A program made the translations under genes and the position numbers. A model generated the notes under the pieces. The model was not told the DNA's origin. It saw only the letters and a program-made list of their open reading frames with translations, and searched no databases. A stretch of 64,000 nucleotides of DNA, taken from contig NZ_BMPB01000005.1 of NCBI RefSeq assembly GCF_014647375.1, forward strand, positions 366,418-430,417, given 5' to 3'. This stretch comes from Parabacteroides faecis (lineage in GTDB: Bacteria; Bacteroidota; Bacteroidia; Bacteroidales; Tannerellaceae). Numbering within the stretch: position 1 is the first letter of the stretch; every line of letters starts with the position of its first letter. Positions 1 to 6,935 of the stretch are shown here, piece by piece.

Positions 1-530
1 GTTTCGTCAAAATAGATAAAGATGAAACGGGTACGTATATGAAGCGTGAATATCTCGGTCTGGATGCGCAGTTGAGTTTTCTGAGTTCATGGGGAACAAC
101 AACATTACGCGCTGAAGGCCTGTTGGGTACGCAGCCTGGGATTGCTTCCAGCAGTAAAAGCCCGAATACCGGTACGCGCCCTGAAAACCTGCCGGAGAAT
201 GCCTTGTTCAAACGTCCGTTCATCGGCTATTTTTTCTATTTGGTACAGGATATCGGAACTTCCCCGTTCTCAGCCGTATTTAAGTATGATGTATATGATC
301 CGAATACCAAGTTGAAAGGGAATGAGATCGGTTTGGACGGTTCCAATACCTCTAAAACTGACCTGGCACAAAGTACGTTCGGTGTCGGTGCTCTCTATCG
401 TTTTAATAAACATATCCGTGTACAGGCTTACTATGAATTCAATTTCAATGAAAAGAGCGACTTCGTAAAAGGATACGAAAAAGACCGCAAGGACAATGTC
501 CTGACCGTCCGTTTACAGTATAAATTCTAA
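1..530 (+). CDS. Outer-membrane porin, C-terminal part (phosphate-selective porin type)
   Basis: The reading frame is open from the left edge (first full codon at 3), so only the end of the gene is visible; the Met at 39 is internal. The protein has alternating hydrophobic beta-strands and ends in a short aromatic-terminated strand (VRLQYKF), typical of outer-membrane barrels. The end resembles the OprO/OprP family of anion-selective porins used for phosphate uptake. The next gene on the same strand encodes a PstS-like binding protein, which supports a role in moving phosphate across the outer membrane. The substrate is inferred from this neighbour. The N-terminal signal peptide and most of the barrel lie outside the window. 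Confidence 0.65.
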   Translation, partial: FVKIDKDETGTYMKREYLGLDAQLSFLSSWGTTTLRAEGLLGTQPGIASSSKSPNTGTRPENLPENALFKRPFIGYFFYLVQDIGTSPFSAVFKYDVYDPNTKLKGNEIGLDGSNTSKTDLAQSTFGVGALYRFNKHIRVQAYYEFNFNEKSDFVKGYEKDRKDNVLTVRLQYKF

Positions 531-690
531 AACAAGTCGGAATGGGAGCCTGTCCGGGCATAAGCTTCAGTTACAAATAAGGCATGCCTGATTACAGGTT
601 TATTCTTCATAGAAATGTAACACCTGTTTCATGCCGTTGAAATACGCCTGTACTTACTTTGCAGTAAGAAAATTAATTCAATAAAGAGTA

Positions 691-1509
691 ATGAAAAAGA
701 CGATTCTTTTGGCCGCTATGGCCATCGGTTTATTTACAACAAACGTATTTGCACAGAAGATCAAAGGTAGCGATACCTGTTTACCGGTCAGCCAGACGGA
801 AGCCGAGAACTTTATGAATAAGAATAAAGGAACGAAAGTAACGGTTACAGGTGGCGGTTCGGGTGTCGGTATTTCTGCCCTGATGGAAGGTACGACTGAT
901 ATCGCCATGTCTTCCCGTAAGATGAAATTCGATGAAAAGGTCCGTCTGCAGGAAGCAAAGAAGAACGCAAAGGAAGTGGTGATTGCCTATGATGCCCTGG
1001 CAGTGGTTGTCCATCCGTCCAATAAAGTAGATAACCTGACCCGCGAACAACTGGAAGGTATCTTTACCGGGAAGATCAAGAACTGGAAAGAAGTAGGCGG
1101 AGCCGATATGAAGATCGTGGCTTATTCACGTGAAACATCTTCCGGTACCTATGAGTTTTTCAAGGAAAGTGTATTGAAGAACAAGAACTATATGAACGGT
1201 ATCCTGAGTATGCCCGCTACCGGAGCTATTATCCAGTCGGTGAGCCAGACAAAAGGTGCTATCGGTTACGTCGGACTGGCGTATGTCAATAAGGACGTAA
1301 AACCGCTTCATGTCTCTTACGATGCCGGGAAGAATTATGTAGAACCTTCTTTTGCGAATGCAAAGAACAAGACCTATCCGATCGTTCGTCCGTTGTTCTA
1401 CTATTACGAAGTGAAAAGTGAAGGCCGCGTAAAGCCTTTCATCGATTATGTGTTGTCTGCTGAGGGACAAGAAATTGTGAAGAAAGTGGGTTATATCCCG
1501 GTTAAATAG
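691..1509 (+). CDS. pstS: Phosphate ABC transporter periplasmic binding protein, PstS family
   Basis: This 272-residue protein has a clean signal peptide (MKKTILLAAMAIGLFTTNVFA, cut before QK). It then shows the PstS/PBP-like fold landmarks: KGSDT near the mature N terminus, a GGGSGVGISAL phosphate loop, TDIAMSSR, and the SSGTYEFF segment. It binds phosphate in the periplasm and would deliver it to PstCA. The start follows a 160-bp gap and a possible -7 box TTACTTTG at 654-661, one mismatch from consensus. No pstC, pstA or pstB follows: a strong terminator ends the unit about 40 bp downstream, so the permease must be elsewhere. The family is well supported; ligand identity is inferred. Confidence 0.85.
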   Translation: MKKTILLAAMAIGLFTTNVFAQKIKGSDTCLPVSQTEAENFMNKNKGTKVTVTGGGSGVGISALMEGTTDIAMSSRKMKFDEKVRLQEAKKNAKEVVIAYDALAVVVHPSNKVDNLTREQLEGIFTGKIKNWKEVGGADMKIVAYSRETSSGTYEFFKESVLKNKNYMNGILSMPATGAIIQSVSQTKGAIGYVGLAYVNKDVKPLHVSYDAGKNYVEPSFANAKNKTYPIVRPLFYYYEVKSEGRVKPFIDYVLSAEGQEIVKKVGYIPVK

Positions 1510-1545
1510 TTTAGTCTTTAAAGGTTTTGCTTTAGTTTTAATCTG

Positions 1546-1603
1546 AAGGGCCGATGTTATTGCACAAAAAAGATATACCTGTGCAATAATATTGGTCCTT
1601 TTT
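1546..1603 (+). terminator. Rho-independent terminator of pstS
   Basis: A 21-bp stem pairs 1546-1566 with 1580-1600, with only three G-U wobbles, around a 13-nt A-rich loop. A T-run (1599-1603) follows. The T-run also forms part of the TTTG that serves as -33 element of the next promoter, so terminator and promoter are fused. Confidence 0.85.
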
Positions 1604-1634
1604 GCACATCATTTGGTTTATTGTGCTACCTTTG
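1601..1634 (+). promoter_or_regulatory. Bacteroidetes-type promoter of the nitronate monooxygenase gene
   Basis: A perfect -7 box TACCTTTG lies at 1627-1634, with TTTG at 1601-1604 as -33 element (22-bp spacer). The predicted start lies about 25 nt before the ATG at 1664. Confidence 0.7.
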
Positions 1635-1663
1635 CTGCGTATTTATAAACTATATAAACTTAC

Positions 1664-2731
1664 ATGAAGACATTAACAATCGGAGATCTCAAACCCCGTT
1701 TCCCAATTATCCAGGGTGGGATGGGCGTAGGTATATCTCTATCCGGCTTAGCCTCGGCCGTAGCAAATGAAGGTGGGATTGGCGTTATCTCCGCCGCCGG
1801 TCTCGGACTTTTATATAAGAAATTATCTCCCAATTACACTGAAGCTGGCAATTTAGGCCTGGCTGAAGAGATACGTAAAGCCCGTGAAAAGGCCAAAGGT
1901 ATCATCGGTGTAAACGTGATGGTCGCATTGTCTGACTTCGCTGAACTGGTGAAGACAAGTATCGCTGAAAAGGTCGATATTATCTTCAGTGGTGCAGGTC
2001 TGCCTCTCGACTTACCGTCTTTCCTGAAGAAAGACAGCGTAACGAAGCTGGTGCCTATCGTATCGAGTGCACGTGCCGTACGCATCATCTGCGAGAAATG
2101 GAAAAACAACTACGACTATCTTCCCGATGCTGTCGTGTTGGAAGGCCCGAAAGCAGGCGGTCACCTTGGTTACAAGGAAAACCAGCTTGAAGACGAACAT
2201 TTCTCACTGGAAGAGTTACTGCCGCAGGTAGTACACGAAGTTTCTCTCTTTGAAGAGAAATATCACAAGAGTATCCCGGTAATTGCAGCAGGAGGCATTT
2301 ATACGGGTGAAGATATCAAACGCATGATGGACCTTGGAGCATCAGGCGTTCAATTAGGAACCCGTTTTGTCACCACCACCGAGTGCGACGCTTCTGATGC
2401 TTTCAAAGAGAGCTACATCAAAGCGGAAGAGAAAGACATCGAGATCATCAAGAGCCCTGTCGGAATGCCGGGGCGTGCGATCCATTGTAACTTCCTCGAG
2501 AAGGTGAAGGCAGGCATCAAGCAACCGAAGGCATGTCCTTTCAACTGCATCAAGACGTGCGATATCTCGAAGAGTCCTTATTGCATCGTTACGGCGTTGT
2601 ATAATGCTTTCAAAGGAAACTTTGAAAACGGTTATGCTTTTGCCGGAAGTAATGCTTGGAAGACCAGCCGTATCATGTCGGTGAAGGAAACGATCAATGA
2701 ACTGATCAGCGAGTGGAAGTCGAAAGAATGA
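1664..2731 (+). CDS. Nitronate monooxygenase (2-nitropropane dioxygenase family, FMN)
   Basis: This 355-residue cytoplasmic TIM-barrel flavoenzyme begins with the family N-terminal motif (FPIIQGGMGVGIS, residues about 13-25). It continues with GVNVMVA, GAGLP, LEGPKAGGHLG and the phosphate-binding IAAGGIYTGEDI ... GASGVQLGTRF segments. Family members oxidise alkyl nitronates with FMN and oxygen; a related branch is FabK enoyl-ACP reductase, which is shorter. A Cys-rich stretch near residue 285-305 (CPFNCIKTCDISKSPYC) is a feature of the Bacteroidetes/Firmicutes branch and could bind metal. It is a single-gene unit with its own promoter and a convergent terminator. The true substrate is unknown. 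Confidence 0.82.
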   Translation: MKTLTIGDLKPRFPIIQGGMGVGISLSGLASAVANEGGIGVISAAGLGLLYKKLSPNYTEAGNLGLAEEIRKAREKAKGIIGVNVMVALSDFAELVKTSIAEKVDIIFSGAGLPLDLPSFLKKDSVTKLVPIVSSARAVRIICEKWKNNYDYLPDAVVLEGPKAGGHLGYKENQLEDEHFSLEELLPQVVHEVSLFEEKYHKSIPVIAAGGIYTGEDIKRMMDLGASGVQLGTRFVTTTECDASDAFKESYIKAEEKDIEIIKSPVGMPGRAIHCNFLEKVKAGIKQPKACPFNCIKTCDISKSPYCIVTALYNAFKGNFENGYAFAGSNAWKTSRIMSVKETINELISEWKSKE

Positions 2732-2754
2732 TTTTTATCTACTTATATGAATAC

Positions 2755-2789
2755 AAAACCCCGGTAGGCATAATGCTTATCGGGGTTTT
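2755..2789. terminator. Bidirectional terminator between convergent genes
   Basis: A stem pairs CCCCGGTAGGCAT (2759-2771) with ATGCTTATCGGGG (2773-2785), two G-U wobbles included, flanked by AAAA on the left and TTTTA on the right. It can stop transcription from both sides. Confidence 0.85.
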
Positions 2790-2818
2790 ATTATTATTAT
2801 TCAGGATGTTGCCCTGTC

Positions 2819-2935
2819 TTAGTAGTGTTACCGTATGTAGCATGCTAGTGCTGCTGTATGTAGGTAAGTAGTGTTACTATGTGTACGTTAATAGTGCTAC
2901 TAAGCATGACTTACCTATCCTGTCGGCAAGCAGTG
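2819..2935. repeat. Degenerate tandem repeat, unit about 20-26 bp
   Basis: Four imperfect units begin with A(G/T)AGTG-type cores: AGTAGTGTTACCGTATGTAG, then AGTGCTGCTGTATGTAG, AGTAGTGTTACTATGTGTA and ATAGTGCTACTAAG. The stretch fills the gap between two convergent genes and has no reading frame. Function unknown. Confidence 0.5.
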
Positions 2936-2936
2936 A

Positions 2937-4385
2937 TTATTGCTCATCCAACCATTTGCTTAATCCTTCCTTATTCTGTACTGCGGCTGCAACACCAGCA
3001 TTAGCTGCTTTGCTGAAATACTCGAGCGCTTTCTGATACTCTTTCTTTTTTGCATAGGCAACACCGAGGTTGTTCCATGCTTCCGGCGTGTTGATCTTCT
3101 GCAGACGTTCGATGCCGGCGTCGGTAGCTCCGCGTTCTATTTCGAGAGCAGCCGTGTTCTGTTGTGCAACCGGATCGGTCGGGTAGAGACGTACGGCAAT
3201 ATCGAATACTTCTTTGAATTCAGCACTTTCCTTCGGATAGGTGTTGGCTACCACGAACATTTCGTTCAGGCTCAGATACTGAGGTTTCGTTTTGATTACC
3301 TGTTTGGCTTCGTTTACATCGAACGGGCGGGCAATATAAGCCAGTGTATAGTCGATACGACGCAGGGCAGGATAATAATCGTCCAGCAACATGCGATATG
3401 TCTTACCACCGTTCAGCGCTTTTAGTTGTGCTTTACGTTTGTTGATATCGGAGATTTCCAGCACTTTGAGGATTTCATCGCGATTGGACAGGTTGGATGC
3501 TTTGACTGCGTTGCGCAGGCCGATCCAGTCTTCACCTTCCCAATTGACTTTCATCAGTGAAGCAGCCATATCTTCCTTATCCTTCATATAAGTGGCAAAA
3601 GCTTTGGCACGGCTTTCCGACAATTTCATATTATACTCGTAACCACCTTCAGGAGATGCATAACCGGTGATGTTGAACTCGGTGAACTTCAGGTTCTTGT
3701 CATTACGTACTTCATTCACGATCTTGTTGACGTCTTTCAGTTCGGCAGCGTTATTCTTGAAGTCATGTAACAGGACAGACTTGCCTACTTCGAAGTTCAG
3801 ATAAGCCGAATGGGTTTCGCTACGTTGTTTTACCGGTTCTGCCGGAGGAGTTACATAGCTTAGTTCGTAAGTCGGTGCAACCACGGGCGGCAATATACGT
3901 GACGACAGCGGAGTGATGTTGCTGGCTACATCACATGAGGCACATCCGGTCGTATTCGCCTGCATCACCAGTGAGGCGTTACGCATCCAGCTCTCGTACG
4001 GCACGGAGAGGGTCATCGGAATAGACTCTGCCTGGTTTTTCTTGTGACGGAAGATGACGGTCGGTGTCTGTGCGAACGGTTCGGCACCGAAGCCCATTTC
4101 GCGGTCGAGCGCTTTCATACGTTTCTTGCCGGTTACGACGAACGGATCGAACTTGATCGTATTTGCCTTGTCGGCCGATTGAAGAACCGGAGTGATGATA
4201 ACCATGTTCTGCGATTTCAGGTTCATGTTGGTGAGGTTGGCGGTTGTCGATAATACAACCTGGCTACCCTCTTTTTTTACTTGTAGGTCGCTGTATGCTA
4301 TACCGTCGGGGCTAACAGTCTGTGCCTGCATGCTCCCATAGGCGGAGCATAATAAAACGGTTGCTATATAGAATAACTTCTTCAT
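2937..4385 (-). CDS. OmpA-like protein with DUF3868-type N terminus and TPR-like C terminus
   Basis: This 482-residue exported protein (signal peptide MKKLFYIATVLLCSAYGSMQAQ) has three parts. Residues about 25-165 are beta-rich and resemble DUF3868. Residues about 195-310 contain an OmpA-like peptidoglycan-associated region (LNFEVGKSVLLHDFKNN ... FNITGYASPEGGYEYNMKLSESRAKA). The C terminus has TPR-like helices (APEAWNNLGVAYAKKKEYQKALEYFSKAA-like repeat). Such proteins sit with DUF3575 proteins at Bacteroidales fimbrial (Mfa/FimA-type) loci, where they help anchor or assemble the pilus. The DUF3575 gene is directly upstream (15-bp gap), but no fimbrillin gene is present. The family call is good; the role in pilus assembly is inferred. 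Confidence 0.7.
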   Translation of the reverse strand: MKKLFYIATVLLCSAYGSMQAQTVSPDGIAYSDLQVKKEGSQVVLSTTANLTNMNLKSQNMVIITPVLQSADKANTIKFDPFVVTGKKRMKALDREMGFGAEPFAQTPTVIFRHKKNQAESIPMTLSVPYESWMRNASLVMQANTTGCASCDVASNITPLSSRILPPVVAPTYELSYVTPPAEPVKQRSETHSAYLNFEVGKSVLLHDFKNNAAELKDVNKIVNEVRNDKNLKFTEFNITGYASPEGGYEYNMKLSESRAKAFATYMKDKEDMAASLMKVNWEGEDWIGLRNAVKASNLSNRDEILKVLEISDINKRKAQLKALNGGKTYRMLLDDYYPALRRIDYTLAYIARPFDVNEAKQVIKTKPQYLSLNEMFVVANTYPKESAEFKEVFDIAVRLYPTDPVAQQNTAALEIERGATDAGIERLQKINTPEAWNNLGVAYAKKKEYQKALEYFSKAANAGVAAAVQNKEGLSKWLDEQ

Positions 4386-4400
4386 TTTGCTTGCTTGATT

Positions 4401-4967
4401 TTAGTGGATAAAATAGATAAAAGAGATAGACGCTTTCGTCACACCCCAGTAGTTGTGGTTGCCTGTACGAAGTTTCGGCATATCTTTGCCTTTGGCGTAT
4501 TCGTCGTAATGCATACGGGCGTAGCCTGCACCGATCTCGGCTTCGAGTCCCCAGCGTTTGCTCAATATCCATTGATGACCGATACTGACGCCTCCACCAT
4601 ACATATAACCATCGTAGCGATGGTTTTCCAGTTTCTTAAACATATCGAACGGCAACTTGAATCCGGCTACATCGTACTGCCCGCCCAGGGCATGGACTCC
4701 GATGAACGTACCGTTGAACTTCTCGCAAGTCCAGAAACGAACGCCGGCATGGGCAAGCCAATGCTTGAACTGTTTGTCGTTGTTAAACTCGAATGGGTTA
4801 TAACCCGCAGAAAGGTCCATCGTAACCTTCTTCCCCAATCCTACTTCCAGACCTAAGTTGGGAGTGGCGGTGGCATCGTAGACGATATTGTTCTTTAACG
4901 CAACATGCTGTGCACTTGCATACAATGAGAATAATAACGTTGCTCCTATTAAAAAGAATCTCTTCAT
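4401..4967 (-). CDS. DUF3575-family outer-membrane protein
   Basis: I chose Met10 of the longest frame as start because it opens a clear signal peptide (MKRFFLIGATLLFSLYASAQ), giving 188 residues. The mature part is a small beta-barrel with Gly/aromatic-rich strands (NNIVYDATATPNLGLEVGLGKK, DLSAGYNPFEF, GGGVSIGHQWILSKRWGLEAEIGAGYA). This matches DUF3575, a conserved partner of OmpA/DUF3868 proteins in Bacteroidales pilus loci. It is followed after 15 bp by the OmpA-like gene, so the two are co-transcribed. The function is structural and unproven. Confidence 0.72.
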   Translation of the reverse strand: MKRFFLIGATLLFSLYASAQHVALKNNIVYDATATPNLGLEVGLGKKVTMDLSAGYNPFEFNNDKQFKHWLAHAGVRFWTCEKFNGTFIGVHALGGQYDVAGFKLPFDMFKKLENHRYDGYMYGGGVSIGHQWILSKRWGLEAEIGAGYARMHYDEYAKGKDMPKLRTGNHNYWGVTKASISFIYFIH

Positions 4968-5094
4968 ATGATATTCATTATTAGTGATACTCATGAATGT
5001 AACATAAGTAGAGACGTGAATGTTCGTGGTTGTTATAAAAAAAGGGTGAAATGTTAGCGTTAATTATTAAGGGGCACGCCGAAGCCTCTCCAAG

Positions 5095-5700
5095 TCAGGC
5101 CTTTTTGATGTCACTAAGTTCTACCAGCTTGTTCACTATGGCATAGACCGTAAGGGCACTGGCACTGTGTACCTGTAGTTTGCGGGCGATGTTCCTCCGG
5201 TGTGTGATGACGGTGTGGGTGGAGAGAAACAGGCGGTCGGCTATCTCGCGGTTGGTCATACCTTTGACTACACAGACGACGATCTCTTTCTCGCGCGTAC
5301 TCAAAGTTTGTTGTTCGTCTGCGTCATTACCTTCTTCTTTCTTTGCGTGCAGGCGCTCCAGTTTATGCTTCAACTCGTCGGCACTGTCGAAGATGCTGAT
5401 CTGATCGTCGTAATAACGGGTGAGGGAATGGTCCGTGAGTGTATAAAGCAGGGCGAAACACTTCATATCCGGGCATCCGGTCATCTCTTTTAAGTGAGGG
5501 ATCGTGAAATAACCCGGGATAGAAGGGTTGATGATAAGGATATCCGGTTGGTGTGTCCGGAGATCTTCTGTAAGCGATTCGATGGTTGCTATTTCTGAGA
5601 TCTGGATGCGGAGACCTGGCAGGTGCTTCAACATTGTTTCCAACCCGCTGCGGATAATAGCGGAAGGTTCAGCAATAACGATCTTCAAATAAGCACTCAT
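5095..5700 (-). CDS. LuxR-family regulator with degenerate receiver domain (cassette copy 1)
   Basis: The protein has 201 residues. Residues 5-115 follow the response-regulator fold, but the acidic pair is replaced (AEPS instead of a DD motif). The phospho-acceptor Asp is Asn58 (LIINPSIPG), so normal phosphorylation is unlikely. Residues about 132-185 form a LuxR/NarL helix-turn-helix (LSTREKEIVVCVVKGMTNREIA ... HTVITHRRNIARKL). It lies 6 bp after the hemerythrin-like gene. It is a close paralogue of the protein at 8173-8781, nearly identical through the DNA-binding helix. It probably binds DNA in response to a partner or ligand rather than a kinase; the target is unknown. Confidence 0.85.
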   Translation of the reverse strand: MSAYLKIVIAEPSAIIRSGLETMLKHLPGLRIQISEIATIESLTEDLRTHQPDILIINPSIPGYFTIPHLKEMTGCPDMKCFALLYTLTDHSLTRYYDDQISIFDSADELKHKLERLHAKKEEGNDADEQQTLSTREKEIVVCVVKGMTNREIADRLFLSTHTVITHRRNIARKLQVHSASALTVYAIVNKLVELSDIKKA

Positions 5701-5706
5701 AGGTTG

Positions 5707-6399
5707 TTATTTAATTGTTTTTTCTAATGCAAGTATTGCAGGCATGAAGAGGTAGTCTTCCACATGGTTGTGGGAAGCCAGGTCTTGTTCCGTGGCGAAG
5801 ATATCGAAGAGGACACTGTTCAGCAGGTTACTTCCGGGACCGGGGTAATATTTGATCAGGATGTTCTTCAGTTCGACAATCTTCATTTCTATCTGGTCAT
5901 GCCGTTTGCGGAAAATAGAAATATTATATTTCGGATCTTTTACTCCTTTCAACAGATCGCGGACATACGGGAAAACGACTTTCTCTTCGTATGACATATG
6001 TTTATTTACCTCTTCGGCATATTCATCGAAGAAACGCTGGATGACAAAGGCTACGTCCTGCGGACATTCGCCGATCGATTCCAGCAGCTTTCTGCGCAGA
6101 TGCGGCAGCCGGAAATTGAGGAAGTAATCGTGTGCATTATGGAGATAAGTGATCAGAGCCTCGATGGACAGGCATTTGTCCACGTTCATAACCGGAGCGG
6201 ATACATCTTGTGTCAGGAAGTTGACGACTGTGAGAAAAGTACAGGCATCGACACCATTCTGACGGCATACTTCTCCGATGTTCTTTTCACCGAAGCCCAG
6301 GGCAATGCCAAAACGACTCATCACGAGCACCATCGGATAGTTCTCGCATATAAGATCACTCATTTTGTCGGTTTCCCGGTATTTCCCATTTTTATACAT
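5707..6399 (-). CDS. Hemerythrin-like di-iron protein with ScdA_N-like N terminus (cassette copy 1)
   Basis: The protein has 230 residues. Residues about 18-60 resemble the ScdA N-terminal domain (YPMVLVMSRFGIALGFGEKNIGEVC) but lack its Cys pair. The rest is a four-helix hemerythrin/HHE domain with candidate iron ligands His87 and His90 (HNAH), His134 with Glu138 (HMSYEEK), His167 (HDQIEMK) and His210/His212 (HNHVED). Relatives (YtfE/RIC, ScdA) handle NO- or oxygen-damaged iron centres or sense oxygen. An adjacent LuxR-type regulator suggests a sensory role here. Met13 is an alternative start. It is a paralogue of the gene at 8792-9484. Confidence 0.8.
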   Translation of the reverse strand: MYKNGKYRETDKMSDLICENYPMVLVMSRFGIALGFGEKNIGEVCRQNGVDACTFLTVVNFLTQDVSAPVMNVDKCLSIEALITYLHNAHDYFLNFRLPHLRRKLLESIGECPQDVAFVIQRFFDEYAEEVNKHMSYEEKVVFPYVRDLLKGVKDPKYNISIFRKRHDQIEMKIVELKNILIKYYPGPGSNLLNSVLFDIFATEQDLASHNHVEDYLFMPAILALEKTIK

Positions 6400-6443
6400 A
6401 AGCTATAATCGTCCTTTCTTTTTTGTTTTGGTGTTTGACTGCT

Positions 6444-6451
6444 CAAAGATA
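6444..6451 (-). promoter_or_regulatory. -7 box upstream of hemerythrin copy 1
   Basis: TATCTTTG on the minus strand matches TAnnTTTG perfectly, 45 bp before the start at 6399. No good -33 element was seen. It would let the hemerythrin-regulator pair be transcribed independently of the toxin-antitoxin remnant upstream. Confidence 0.5.
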
Positions 6452-6482
6452 CTTCTTTTTTAGGGAACCTCTTGGCTTGTTA

Positions 6483-6638
6483 TTAATCTTTCACGTTTGT
6501 TGGGTCTGTTTGTTCTCCATCCTTCAAAAAGTTGCTGTATCGGGGACTGCCATTACGTTCATAGTAGAACTCCATAATACATTTAACTTCTGCTTTGGAG
6601 TTCTGTGTCCAACTTATTCTTCTTCTTTTCCTAGCCAT
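6483..6638 (-). pseudogene. Truncated RelE/ParE-family toxin
   Basis: A 51-codon frame starts with ATG at 6638, inside the last codons of the antitoxin gene (25-bp overlap, a usual arrangement for type II pairs). The first 36 residues match the N terminus of RelE/ParE toxins (ISWTQNSKAEVKCIMEFYYE then RNGSPRYSN). A complete toxin is about 95-105 residues. After RYSN the sequence no longer resembles the family and stops within 15 codons, and I found no continuation in the other frames before the hemerythrin gene. It therefore looks like a 3'-deleted, inactive toxin. Confidence 0.7.
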
Positions 6639-6883
6639 TCGTCAAAGAATTGATCCATTTCCTCTTCCGTATAAGTCTGCCCGCTCCGCATCTGTTCTAA
6701 TGCCAAGTCAATTCTTCCTTTCAGTTCGGGGGAGAAATGGAGAACACCGTCTTCAACATAGGGACTTTCTGCTTTAACGCCATCCTGTTCGTTGAAGATT
6801 TTTTCAATCCTGTCGAGGATATCCTCGTCGAAGGTCTCTTCCAGGCGGTCTATCAGTTTCTGTTTGCGTTGTAAGAATGTCAT
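6614..6883 (-). CDS. Antitoxin of a decayed type II toxin-antitoxin pair
   Basis: This small acidic protein (89 residues) is helical at the N terminus (FLQRKQKLIDRLEETFDEDILDRIEKIF). Its Asp/Glu-rich C terminus (TEEEMDQFFDEWLGKEEE) is the usual toxin-wrapping tail. I recognise the general pattern of Bacteroidetes antitoxins paired with RelE/ParE toxins, and a truncated toxin overlaps its 3' end. It sits between the RidA-like gene and the hemerythrin gene of cassette copy 1, a position with no counterpart in copy 2, so it was probably inserted there or was lost from copy 2. It has its own -7 box and a palindrome suitable for autoregulation. Confidence 0.65.
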   Translation of the reverse strand: MTFLQRKQKLIDRLEETFDEDILDRIEKIFNEQDGVKAESPYVEDGVLHFSPELKGRIDLALEQMRSGQTYTEEEMDQFFDEWLGKEEE

Positions 6884-6909
6884 AAGGCTTTTGTTTTAAA
6901 GTGTTGCTA

Positions 6910-6935
6910 CAAATGTAAGCATAATAATCGATTAT
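6910..6935 (-). promoter_or_regulatory. Antitoxin promoter with a 12-bp palindromic operator candidate
   Basis: On the minus strand the -7 box is TACATTTG (6910-6917). The perfect palindrome ATAATCGATTAT (6924-6935) lies just upstream of it, where a repressor would block the promoter. It overlaps the stop codon of the RidA-like gene. Autoregulation by the antitoxin is an inference. Confidence 0.5.

Noticed and set aside
691-1509. Full pst operon
   Set aside because: A strong terminator follows pstS and no permease or ATPase genes are present in the window.
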